Shown here piece by piece: positions 1 to 6,754 of a stretch of 11,693 nucleotides of DNA. Made by a program: the position numbers and the translations under genes. This DNA comes from Prevotella sp. UBA2850 (GTDB lineage Bacteria; Bacteroidota; Bacteroidia; Bacteroidales; Bacteroidaceae): assembly GCA_002350805.1 (NCBI GenBank), contig DEFO01000047.1, forward strand, positions 23,168-34,860, in the 5' to 3' direction. Numbering within the stretch: the first letter of the stretch is position 1; every line of letters begins with the position of its first letter. Under the pieces are notes generated by a model, which did not search any database, was not told where the DNA came from, and worked only from the letters and a program-made list of their open reading frames with translations.

Positions 1-4
1 TATC

Positions 5-41
5 AATTAGAGTCTAATTAGCCTATTAATTAGAGTCTAAT
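5..41. repeat. Paired palindromes, 23-bp spacing
   Basis: The 13-bp palindrome ATTAGA-G-TCTAAT occurs twice, at 6-18 and 29-41; the first copy extends by one more pair to 5-19. The copies start exactly 23 bp apart, about two helical turns. They lie just past the stop of the last efflux gene, in the 88 bp at the window edge that otherwise hold no gene. Two equally spaced palindromes are what a dimeric repressor pair would bind, but a gene they might control would lie outside the window, so function is only inferred. Confidence 0.5.
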
Positions 42-88
42 CTATCATCAATTGCATCTTAATAAGTCACAGATTGTCCTTCAACAGG

Positions 89-1345
89 TCATTTGTTGAG
101 TTCCAGTTTCTCCTGCATGCGCTTGATGGTCTCAACAGCATGGTTGCGAGCCTGAATAATCTGGTAACGGTAAACGAGGCAGGTGGCGAAGAAATAGACG
201 GTGGTCTGTATCCAGAGTGCCTTGTACTCCAGCTCGATGTCGGCAAGGGTGGCTCCCATGGAGTTGAGACGCACAAAACCACGCACACCGAAGGTGGATG
301 GGAAAAGACAAGCCACTGATCGCCAAGCACCTGGTATGCTGCTTTGCGGCCAGCTGACGCCTGAGAGGAAAAGCAGGGGTACCGACATGAAGACAATGAG
401 CAGCATAACATTCTCGCGATAACGTACCAAACATGAGATCATCATACCGAAGAAAATACAAGCCAACAGATAGGGTACCATCAGACCGAGCAGCGAATGC
501 CACTCGAGCAGTGATACGAAGCCGAAAAGCTTGGGCACTATCATCGTAAGCCATGCGCTGATGACGGCGTAAACCATGAAGTAGCAAAGCGACTTGCCGA
601 GCACAATTCGGAAGATACCGTTGTAGTGGCGGCTCACAGGTACGAGGTCGCGGTAGCGGTTGTTCTCGCGGGCAGTACCTGCCGAGAGACCGATGCCCAG
701 AAGGAGGGTTTGCTGGATGATGAGCATGAGCACACCGGGAATGATGAAGTTGCCATAGCCGCCGGTGGGGTTAAAGATGGCCACTTCTTCTACAGCCAGA
801 GGCTGAGTGGATATGTCGTCTTCGCGGCTGGTATAGTTGCCCGACAAGTGTATTTGTATGTCTTTGTTCATCCCACCACTGACAGCTGTGGCCGTTTGAA
901 AAATGGCTTTATAGGCCAGCATGTAGCTCATGTCACAGTAGACACTGATATGGCTCTGTTCCATACGGTTGAGATTCTGGGCAAAATCGGCGGGGATATA
1001 GACCACACCGCGAATGATTTGCTTGCCAACAAGTTCACGTGCCTCCTCAAGGCTGTTGCAATGGTAAGCTACCTTTACGTCGGGCGAGGCATCGTACTGG
1101 CGGATGAACTGGCGGCTGAGCTGGGTGTGCGACAGGTCGACAACAGCAACAGGCACATCACGCACCACCTCGTTGTTGTAGGCCCACGAGTAGAGCAACG
1201 GATAGAGCAGGGGCACCAAGATGAAGAAGATGAGCACGCCCTCGTCCTGGACGGTGGCTTTCATCTCTTTCATCCAGATGTAGCACATGTCGTGCAATCC
1301 TTCGTTCATTCGCCCTAACAGGCTGTCTTTATTCTCGTTACTCAT
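89..1345 (-). CDS. ABC-2 type exporter permease (second of pair)
   Basis: Inner-membrane permease of 418 residues, of the ABC-2 class that works with an HlyD adaptor (YbhS/YbhR/YhhJ-like). A cytoplasmic N-terminus is followed by one membrane segment at about residues 36-56, then a large extracytoplasmic domain at about 60-200 opening with the family-typical run VPVAVVDLSHT. From about 205 onward there is a cluster of five or six hydrophobic segments, with a conserved-looking FLSGVSWP near the last ones. It has no Walker A or ABC signature, so it is not an ATPase-permease fusion. It lies 27 nt after the paralogous permease gene, and the two probably form a heterodimer. It is the last gene of the operon in the window. 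The transported substrate cannot be read from the sequence. Confidence 0.88.
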   Translation of the reverse strand: MSNENKDSLLGRMNEGLHDMCYIWMKEMKATVQDEGVLIFFILVPLLYPLLYSWAYNNEVVRDVPVAVVDLSHTQLSRQFIRQYDASPDVKVAYHCNSLEEARELVGKQIIRGVVYIPADFAQNLNRMEQSHISVYCDMSYMLAYKAIFQTATAVSGGMNKDIQIHLSGNYTSREDDISTQPLAVEEVAIFNPTGGYGNFIIPGVLMLIIQQTLLLGIGLSAGTARENNRYRDLVPVSRHYNGIFRIVLGKSLCYFMVYAVISAWLTMIVPKLFGFVSLLEWHSLLGLMVPYLLACIFFGMMISCLVRYRENVMLLIVFMSVPLLFLSGVSWPQSSIPGAWRSVACLFPSTFGVRGFVRLNSMGATLADIELEYKALWIQTTVYFFATCLVYRYQIIQARNHAVETIKRMQEKLELNK

Positions 1346-1350
1346 AATTC

Positions 1351-1371
1351 TTTGATCTTAACTCCTAACTA
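1351..1371. repeat. Degenerate heptads in permease-permease gap
   Basis: The 27-nt gap between the two permease genes can be read as three 7-bp units, TTTGATC, TTAACTC and CTAACTA, resembling the clearer TTTGAAC heptads in the other gaps of this operon. Alone this would be too weak to call; it is listed because the neighbouring gaps show the same period. Confidence 0.3.
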
Positions 1372-1372
1372 C

Positions 1373-2542
1373 TTAAGGAATATACACGTACTCAAGCATA
1401 GCCTTTTTGATGTTCTTCACCGTGAAGATGGGCAGGCAGATGAAGATGAGCAATGCCATGATGTTAAACCATGCGTCGGTGAAGGGATAACCATTGAAGA
1501 CACATATCTGGTAGATCATGTAATAGTGGCGGAGGGGAAACAACTGGGCGATGGCCTCGATGGGGGAGTCCATGGCGAACAAGGGGAAGGCTGTGCCCGA
1601 AGTGGTGAAGCTCAGCACGGCCCACAGTGAGCAGATACTCATCGACATGCGCAACGAAGGCATCAGTCCGAAGATGAAGACACCAAAGGCCTGCGCACTG
1701 AAAACGGTTAGCAGTCCGAGCAGTACGATAGACCATGTGCCTCCCTGATGGGGGAAGCCCAGGATGTCGAACGTGTAGAAGAGGAATGCGAACATGATGA
1801 TGAGGAAGATGAGCGTCTGGGGCAGCAACTTGCCAATAAGGGCGACATGAATATTGTTGTCGGCCATGGCTAACCATTCCTTGGAGTCTTTGAACTTCAA
1901 CTCAGTACCGATAGAGTAGGCGGTGATGAGGAAAATGAAGAGCATCAAACAGCCAGGGATGAGCATGTTGCTGAGATAGACGTTATAGTCGACCCACGGA
2001 TTGTTGATGGGGTGGAGGTCGATGCTGATGGGTTGAAGGAATGTTTTAATCTGCTTTTCGGTGAAACCCTTGGCCGTCATGGTGGCCGAACCTACTGCTG
2101 CAGAGCCAAGGGTCGTGATAGTCTTCAGGTCGCGGTAGAGCAATGAGCCTGATGTGACGGAGGTCATGCTATAGTAGAACGAAACCTTGGGCTGGCGAGC
2201 AGACAGCAAATCGCTAGTAGTGCCCTTGGGCAGGTAAAGGAAAGCGTAAATCTTGTTGCGCTGAATAGCCTGGCGCGCTTCGCTGACGCTGGGGTAGTGA
2301 GCCACCACCTTGGACGACTCAAAGGCGTCGAGTTTGCGGATGAGCGAACGAGTGGTGGACGTGTTGTCGAGGTCGACAACACCCACGGGCATCTCCAGTG
2401 GCTGCCCGTCGTTCATCAACGAGGTGAAGAAGAATGTAACCAATAGGGGGAATACCACCATGGCAAAGAAATAGATGTGGTTCCGGCGAAGAATCCCTAT
2501 CTCTCTGGCTGCAATACGTAATATTCGCTGTATGGTATTCAT
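1373..2542 (-). CDS. ABC-2 type exporter permease (first of pair)
   Basis: Inner-membrane permease of 389 residues, paralogous in layout to the next gene. It has one membrane segment at about residues 20-42, then an extracytoplasmic domain to about 190 that opens with MPVGVVDLDNT, matching VPVAVVDLSHT in its partner, and then a C-terminal set of five or six membrane segments. This is the architecture of the ABC2_membrane_3 family found next to HlyD and TolC genes. No nucleotide-binding motif is present. The gene follows hlyD after an unusually long 274-bp repeat-filled gap, so its translation is not coupled to hlyD and its transcript level may be set by that gap. Substrate unknown; drug, bile-acid-like or lipid export would all fit the family. 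Confidence 0.88.
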   Translation of the reverse strand: MNTIQRILRIAAREIGILRRNHIYFFAMVVFPLLVTFFFTSLMNDGQPLEMPVGVVDLDNTSTTRSLIRKLDAFESSKVVAHYPSVSEARQAIQRNKIYAFLYLPKGTTSDLLSARQPKVSFYYSMTSVTSGSLLYRDLKTITTLGSAAVGSATMTAKGFTEKQIKTFLQPISIDLHPINNPWVDYNVYLSNMLIPGCLMLFIFLITAYSIGTELKFKDSKEWLAMADNNIHVALIGKLLPQTLIFLIIMFAFLFYTFDILGFPHQGGTWSIVLLGLLTVFSAQAFGVFIFGLMPSLRMSMSICSLWAVLSFTTSGTAFPLFAMDSPIEAIAQLFPLRHYYMIYQICVFNGYPFTDAWFNIMALLIFICLPIFTVKNIKKAMLEYVYIP

Positions 2543-2568
2543 GTTTCTTTTTTTTCTTTTCCTAAAGC

Positions 2569-2589
2569 TTTAAACTCTAAACTTTGAAC
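2569..2589. repeat. Three tandem heptads upstream of permease
   Basis: Three 7-bp units, TTTAAAC, TCTAAAC and TTTGAAC, lie between the permease start and the first GC-rich hairpin. They share the phase and composition of the heptads at 3805-3853 and 8324-8372. Confidence 0.6.
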
Positions 2590-2810
2590 TAGCAGCTCAG
2601 CTGCGCTTTGAATTATTGGAGCAGCGAGCACAGAACGAAGTTTACTTCAGATATGTCGAGTCGCGACAAAAATCATGGCCAGAATGGACATAACTTTAAA
2701 CCTTGAACCAGCAGCTCTGCTGCGCTTTGAACCTTGAACGCGCTTTAGCGCATTGAACCAGCAGCTCTGCTGCGCTTTGAACCTTGAACCAGCAGCTCCG
2801 CTGCGCTTTG
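2583..2810. repeat. Four hairpin-plus-heptad repeat units
   Basis: Four copies of a unit of about 30 bp, TTGAACCAGCAG followed by CT/TC and CTGCTGCGCTTTGAA, lie at about 2583-2612, 2701-2733, 2751-2783 and 2783-2810. Each contains a GC-rich hairpin: GCAGCT-C-AGCTGC (2592-2604), CAGCAG-CT-CTGCTG (2709-2722 and 2759-2772) and GCAGC-TCC-GCTGC (2792-2804). A fifth, unrelated hairpin, GCGCT-TT-AGCGC, sits at 2740-2751. The units fill the hlyD-permease gap, so they would be transcribed as consecutive stem-loops within the efflux mRNA. Confidence 0.85.
2613..2698. other. Non-repeat island inside the hairpin array
   Basis: About 86 bp between the first and second hairpin units differ from the heptad pattern. 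They contain two small inverted repeats, GAAGT-TT-ACTTC at 2637-2648 and TGTCG-AGTCG-CGACA at 2654-2668. On the plus strand one frame stays open from about 2574 to a TAA near 2694, with codons ending in ESRQKSWPEWT. No convincing start codon or gene context supports translation. It may be a further dispersed repeat or the remains of an inserted sequence. Confidence 0.4.
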
Positions 2811-2816
2811 CCCCCT

Positions 2817-3800
2817 TTACTTAATGATGAGCGACATACCCGGGCGCAGTCCGTCGAACTTGTCGATGGGACGTGCTTTCACCTCGAAGGTCTTCAGGTC
2901 GTACTGGCCGTTGGCCTTGGTGGCTTTCCATGTGGCGTACGAGCCTTGGTCTTTCAGATAGTACACTTTCATCTTCAGACTCTTGTTGAAGGCTGGCGAG
3001 AAGACTGTCAGTTCTGTGCCGACCTTCATGCCGTTGAGCTGGTCCTCACGTACATTGAAGGTGCCCCACAAGTCGTCCATCACCGAGATGCTCATGATGG
3101 GTGAGCCTGTGCCCACCAGTTCGCCGACCTTTGGATAGACAGAGCTTACCTCGCCTTCCATCTGAGCGGTCTGCACGGTCTCGTTGATATACGAGGCAAC
3201 CTCCTGAATGGCTCCTTTGGCGCGGTTCACCTGAGCCTGAGCGGCGGCTTTCTCTTCCTGACGGGCACCGTTCTGAGCCATGTCGTACTGGCTCTTGGCG
3301 GCTTTTGCCTGGGCTTCCATTGCCTTGTAGTTGGCGTAAGCCTCGTCGCGCTTCTGCTGACTCAGCACTCCCTCGTCGAACAGGCGTTGCACGCGGTTGT
3401 AGCTCTTCTCGGCAATCTCCAGTCCGGCCTTGGCTTGCTGCCAAACCTGATAGGCACCGGTAATTTGCTCCTGACGAGCTCCCTTCTGAGCCATCTGACT
3501 CAGGGCGGCAGCGGCATTCTCGGCACTCTGAGCCTGCGTCATCTTGGCTCTCACCTCCGGCGCATCGAGAATGGCCAGGGTATCGCCTACATGCACGTAG
3601 TCGCCCTCTTTGACACGAATCTCAAGAATACGTCCGGGCACCTTGCTCGAAACTCTGTATTCCGTACACTCCACCTCGCCTTGGATAATCTCGGGCTGAC
3701 GTCCCAAGGTGAAGAAACCGATGGCTGCTACCACGGCTACTACTGAGATGAAACCAATGATAGCGAGCAGAATGTTGTTATGTTGTGTTTTTGCTGACAT
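2817..3800 (-). CDS. HlyD-family periplasmic adaptor (membrane fusion protein)
   Basis: A 327-residue membrane fusion protein that would link the inner-membrane permeases to the TolC-like channel. It has one N-terminal membrane anchor at about residues 10-33, then the first half of the biotinyl-lipoyl sandwich at about 38-97 (SSKVPGRILEIRVKEGDYV). A long alpha-helical hairpin spans about 97-215 and carries the paired GARQEQ and GARQEE motifs typical of YbhG/YhiI-like adaptors. The sandwich then closes (GEVSSVYPKVGELV) and a short beta-barrel domain ends in LRPGMSLIIK. It has no lipobox cysteine, so it is anchored by the helix. The upstream tolC-like gene ends 82 nt away, and the downstream gap is filled with hairpin repeats. 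Confidence 0.93.
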   Translation of the reverse strand: MSAKTQHNNILLAIIGFISVVAVVAAIGFFTLGRQPEIIQGEVECTEYRVSSKVPGRILEIRVKEGDYVHVGDTLAILDAPEVRAKMTQAQSAENAAAALSQMAQKGARQEQITGAYQVWQQAKAGLEIAEKSYNRVQRLFDEGVLSQQKRDEAYANYKAMEAQAKAAKSQYDMAQNGARQEEKAAAQAQVNRAKGAIQEVASYINETVQTAQMEGEVSSVYPKVGELVGTGSPIMSISVMDDLWGTFNVREDQLNGMKVGTELTVFSPAFNKSLKMKVYYLKDQGSYATWKATKANGQYDLKTFEVKARPIDKFDGLRPGMSLIIK

Positions 3801-3804
3801 AGCT

Positions 3805-3853
3805 TTTGAACTTTATACTGTGAACTATGATTTCTGAACTCTAAACCTTGAAC
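3805..3853. repeat. Seven degenerate 7-bp units between tolC-like and hlyD-like genes
   Basis: Forty-nine bases divide without remainder into seven 7-mers, among them TTTGAAC, TGTGAAC, TCTGAAC, TCTAAAC and CTTGAAC. Most end in AAC and drift from a TTTGAAC consensus. The array occupies most of the 82-nt gap, starting 5 nt upstream of the hlyD-like start codon. Confidence 0.7.
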
Positions 3854-3882
3854 TATTTTCTTTTTCCTTTGAAACCTTTACG

Positions 3883-5370
3883 TTAGTTGAGGATTCCCAG
3901 TGCCTTGTTCAGGCTGATTTGCGAGAGGCGTACATCTATTGCAGCGTCAATCTTCTGGGTGTGAGCCTGTAACCAGGCGGTCTGTGCCTCCATGACTTCG
4001 GTCGACTGCATGACACCCTCTTTGAATCCCAGGTTGGCACAACGCAGGTTCTCTTCAGCGCGCTCAGCATTCTTCATGGCCATGGCGAGCCGTTTGTTGG
4101 CCTCTTTTACCTTAAAGGAGCTTTGGTTTACCTGCAACTCAATTTTCTCGCGGGCGTCGTCAAGCTCAAGGTTCGCCATGGTTGTGGCTGCTTTGCTGGC
4201 ACGCACCTTGTAGGCTCCCTCAAACCAGTTCCATACGGGCACCCTTACAAGTACTCCAACGTTGAAAACACCAGAGAACTCTTTCTCGAACCCATTGAAA
4301 GGGTTGGGGTTCATCACCATGTATCCGCCGGTGAGTGCCACTTGGGGCAAGAAGGCTGCTCGCACCAGTTTGGTGGTCTGTTCGGAGATTTCCACAGCGT
4401 TCTCGAGCATTTTCAGTTCTGGTCGGTTGCTCATGGCTGTCTCCATGTTGAATTGGGCTGATGCGGCCGATGCCGAAAGGTTGTCGGTGTTCTCGTCAGC
4501 GAGTGTGATCTCATCGCTCACGGGAAGTCCGCACAGCTGGCAGAGCAGCATCTTGGCCAGCGAGAGGCCGTTCTCCACTTGAGTGACTGCCATCTCGGCC
4601 TCATTTACTTTCACGTCGACCTTCAGTCCGTCAGCACGGGTGGCTACACCTTCTTGTATCATCTTATGCACATCGCTGTCCAGCTTCTTCACCAGCTCGA
4701 GGAAACTCTTGGCCAACCGTTCCTTTTGGCGCAAAGAGACCACCGTCCAGTAGGTCTGGTCGATGGTGTAGAGCGTGTTCTGGTTGGCAGCGTTGAAGCT
4801 GTTGGCCGACAGCTGTTCGTTGATTTCGGCCATACGGTTGGCTGCTGTAATAGCACCGCCCATATAAATAGGTTGGCGAAGCATAACGGCGGCAGCGAAG
4901 ATGTTACGTGTGTCGGTGCGGAAAGCATCGGTAATACCCTGTCCGAAACCATTGATGGTCTGCGCCAGAGGTGCTATCTGCGAGCCCATGAAATTGCCAA
5001 GTGCCTGGGCCTGCTGCGGGGTAATCATTCCCTGTTGTGCCAGTGTGCCCAGCATATTGGTGGCTTTCTCTCCGAGAGCACTAGAAGCCGTTGTGCCGAG
5101 GTTGCCCAGCATGTCTTTCTGCGAGTCTTTCAGCAACGACACTTCCTGGCTGGTCCATTCGTAACCGCCCAGCAGGTCCACCTTCGGCAGGTACTTGGTC
5201 TTGGCTGCCTTGCGGGTGTTGAGTGCCACCTCTTGTTTCAGTTTGGCTACACTCAGCTGCTTGTTGTTGCGCAAGGCCATGGCACGGCAGCTGTCGAGGC
5301 TCAGTGTTCGTTGAGCCGCAGCTGGCGTAATGATGCCTGCCAACAAATAAATAACTAATAGTTTCCTCAT
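3883..5370 (-). CDS. TolC-family outer-membrane efflux protein
   Basis: An outer-membrane channel of 495 residues. The start chosen is the ATG at 5370, which opens a clean signal peptide (MRKLLVIYLL...PAAAQ, about 20 residues) and leaves 17 nt after the upstream gene. A GTG seven codons earlier overlaps the upstream stop but would put polar residues before the signal peptide. The mature protein has the two-fold repeat of outer membrane efflux proteins: long helical segments such as LSLDSCRAMALRNNKQLSVAK near the start and RPELKMLENAVEISEQ in the second half, ending SLNKALGILN. An alanine- and glutamine-rich insert at about residues 80-140 is longer than usual for the family. It would form the exit duct for the HlyD/ABC-2 complex encoded downstream. 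Confidence 0.93.
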   Translation of the reverse strand: MRKLLVIYLLAGIITPAAAQRTLSLDSCRAMALRNNKQLSVAKLKQEVALNTRKAAKTKYLPKVDLLGGYEWTSQEVSLLKDSQKDMLGNLGTTASSALGEKATNMLGTLAQQGMITPQQAQALGNFMGSQIAPLAQTINGFGQGITDAFRTDTRNIFAAAVMLRQPIYMGGAITAANRMAEINEQLSANSFNAANQNTLYTIDQTYWTVVSLRQKERLAKSFLELVKKLDSDVHKMIQEGVATRADGLKVDVKVNEAEMAVTQVENGLSLAKMLLCQLCGLPVSDEITLADENTDNLSASAASAQFNMETAMSNRPELKMLENAVEISEQTTKLVRAAFLPQVALTGGYMVMNPNPFNGFEKEFSGVFNVGVLVRVPVWNWFEGAYKVRASKAATTMANLELDDAREKIELQVNQSSFKVKEANKRLAMAMKNAERAEENLRCANLGFKEGVMQSTEVMEAQTAWLQAHTQKIDAAIDVRLSQISLNKALGILN

Positions 5371-5387
5371 AGAACAATAGTGGTTGA

Positions 5388-6260
5388 TCACTTAAATGTG
5401 AAATTGCGTGAGCCAATCATATGGCCGTCTGCAAAGATGCTTACTTTGTAAGAGCCGCCCTGCAGGAACTCTCCGACGTTCCAGAAGGTGCTGACGCTGG
5501 TTTCCTCGCCCCCATACTCAACAGCTTTCTTCATCGAGTATTCCAGGTTGCGGTTCTCGTAGGCGAAAGTGCCGCCATTCGAAAGTACGCTGCCCGTTGG
5601 TGTCATGATGCGCACATAGAGAGTACGTATGCCGTTGGTGGCCGTAACATTCTTGGCAATCGAGAAATTCACCTGAATCGTTTTGCACTCTTTCATCTTA
5701 TCGGTGCTCTTGCCGTTCTTCTTCTTGGCAATCATCTGAATGCCAGTAGCGTCGAGCTGTGCGGCAATAGCCACTTTCTGTGAGAGCGACGATTTCTCGG
5801 TGTTCAGGTTCTCTATCTGGCGGGTGGCCTCCTCATATTGGCCGCGTACGCGGGTGTTCTCGGTCTTCAGATTCTCGTTCAGTCGGTTCAGCGAGTCAAT
5901 CTCGAGCACATAACTGCGGATGACGGCACGGCAGGTGGCCAGTTCTTTCTTCAGGCGTGTAATCTCGCGGGCATCATTGGTCTTAACCCGTTGCAGTTCT
6001 TTCAACAGCTCCTGGGTGCGCAACTGCTCTTGGGTGAGTTGTGCGACAATAGAGTCGTTGTTGATTTGCGTCTTCATCTCGCTATATTGGCGGGCAAACT
6101 CCTGATACTCGTTTTCCATCTCTTTCTTATCCAGCTCTGCCAGTTCCTGCATTTCCTGGTTGGCTTTCTTTTGCTTGTCGAGATTCAAGTACAAATAAGC
6201 AATGCCACCCAACAGGAGTGCTAACAGAAGAATAACCGGAATGAGAACTTTCTTATTCAT
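5388..6260 (-). CDS. Membrane-anchored coiled-coil protein, first gene of efflux operon
   Basis: A 290-residue protein of no firmly recognised family. A short basic N-terminus is followed by one strong membrane helix at about residues 5-27, with no lipobox or cleavage site. Residues about 30-155 are highly charged with heptad spacing and read as a long coiled coil. A C-terminal domain from about 170 to the end is rich in beta-type residues (TLYVRIMTPTGSVL, GGSYKVSIFADGHMIGSRNFTF), so it is probably a small beta-sandwich held off the membrane by the coiled coil. It is promoter-proximal in the efflux operon and its stop lies 17 nt before the tolC-like start, so co-transcription is likely. It could be a scaffold or accessory factor of the exporter; that role is inferred only from position. 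Confidence 0.8.
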   Translation of the reverse strand: MNKKVLIPVILLLALLLGGIAYLYLNLDKQKKANQEMQELAELDKKEMENEYQEFARQYSEMKTQINNDSIVAQLTQEQLRTQELLKELQRVKTNDAREITRLKKELATCRAVIRSYVLEIDSLNRLNENLKTENTRVRGQYEEATRQIENLNTEKSSLSQKVAIAAQLDATGIQMIAKKKNGKSTDKMKECKTIQVNFSIAKNVTATNGIRTLYVRIMTPTGSVLSNGGTFAYENRNLEYSMKKAVEYGGEETSVSTFWNVGEFLQGGSYKVSIFADGHMIGSRNFTFK

Positions 6261-6302
6261 ATTTTTTTAATTGTAAATCCTTCTTATCTTTTTTTCAATC
6301 TG

Positions 6303-6333
6303 CAAAATTATAGAAATTCTTCAAAACGGCAAA
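6303..6333 (-). promoter_or_regulatory. Bacteroidetes-type promoter of the efflux operon
   Basis: On the minus strand a TTTG at 6333-6330 is followed after 19 nt by TAATTTTG at 6310-6303, matching the Bacteroidetes -33 TTTG / -7 TAnnTTTG consensus. Transcription would start near 6299, giving a leader of about 40 nt before the coiled-coil gene. It is the only good match to this pattern that I found in the gap. Confidence 0.65.
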
Positions 6334-6400
6334 ATATTTTTCTTTTATCAGTGTTTTAATTAGTTTAAAATTAAGATAATTATGGAAAAATAGAACAAAT

Positions 6401-6418
6401 TTACATTTACATTTGTAA
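6401..6418. promoter_or_regulatory. Inverted repeat over the cyd -33 element
   Basis: TTACA (6401-6405) and TGTAA (6414-6418) form an 18-bp inverted repeat with an 8-nt spacer. Its right arm covers part of the -33 TTTG of the cyd promoter, a position suited to a regulator. An overlapping pair, ACAAAT (6395-6400) and ATTTGT (6411-6416), is also present. The sequence is AT-rich, so chance is possible. Oxygen or redox control would make sense for cydAB but is only inferred. Confidence 0.3.
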
Positions 6419-6443
6419 GAATTCATTTTTTTTTCTATATTTG
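6412..6443 (+). promoter_or_regulatory. Bacteroidetes-type promoter of the DUF4492-cydAB operon
   Basis: TTTG at 6412-6415, then 20 nt, then TATATTTG at 6436-6443 matches the -33/-7 consensus. The expected start near 6447 gives a leader of about 26 nt to the ATG at 6473. It is divergent from the efflux promoter, with the two -33 elements about 80 bp apart, so one bound protein could affect both. Confidence 0.7.
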
Positions 6444-6472
6444 TAACCGTAATCTAATTGTTCAGGCGGCCT

Positions 6473-6706
6473 ATGAAAAAGAATAGTTTTCTCTATCGGG
6501 CCTACGATTTATATGTCGATGGCTTTCGTAACATGACGCTGGGAAAGACGCTGTGGGCTGTGATACTCATCAAGTTGTTCATTATCTTCGTCGTGTTGAA
6601 AATATTTTTCTTCCCTAATTTCCTCAAGCAGAATGCTTCGAAAGGCGGCGAGGCCGATTTCGTGGCCACCGAGTTTGTGGAGAGGGCTGGAGCCGGTAAT
6701 GAGTGA
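6473..6706 (+). CDS. DUF4492 small membrane protein upstream of cydAB
   Basis: A 77-residue protein with one membrane helix at about residues 25-45 (LWAVILIKLFIIFVVLKIFFF) and a short acidic C-terminal tail. I recognise it as a DUF4492-type protein, a small family usually found directly before cytochrome bd genes in Bacteroidetes and some Campylobacterota. The ATG at 6473 is chosen over the in-frame TTG at 6458, which adds only FRRP and sits too close to the predicted transcription start. It is first in the operon, 48 nt before cydA. The size, single helix and operon position resemble the small bd-oxidase subunits CydX/CydS/CydH, though there is no clear sequence likeness; a role in assembly or stability of the oxidase is inferred. 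Confidence 0.82.
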   Translation: MKKNSFLYRAYDLYVDGFRNMTLGKTLWAVILIKLFIIFVVLKIFFFPNFLKQNASKGGEADFVATEFVERAGAGNE

Positions 6707-6754
6707 GAGAGCATAATTATGAAGGTAAGTTCCAAGTAAATAATAGTATAGCTT

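Noticed and set aside
626..1318. 230-codon open frame on the plus strand opposite the permease gene
   Set aside because: It lies entirely antisense to a well-supported membrane protein gene, and its translation has no domain or hydrophobic pattern; the same holds for long antisense frames under the tolC-like, coiled-coil and cydA genes.
2784..3104. 106-codon plus-strand frame starting in the hairpin array
   Set aside because: Its start is in the repeat and the rest is antisense to the adaptor gene.
6356..6374. TTAATT / AATTAA inverted repeat between the divergent promoters
   Set aside because: Very AT-rich with a 7-nt spacer; expected often by chance in this gap.
6408..6415. Second -7-like box TACATTTG
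   Set aside because: No TTTG lies 19-21 nt upstream, whereas the downstream TATATTTG has a perfectly spaced partner.
6719..6739. Six-codon reading frame (MKVSSK) between the DUF4492 gene and cydA
   Set aside because: Too short to judge, no ribosome-binding signal, and easily explained by chance in a 48-nt gap.
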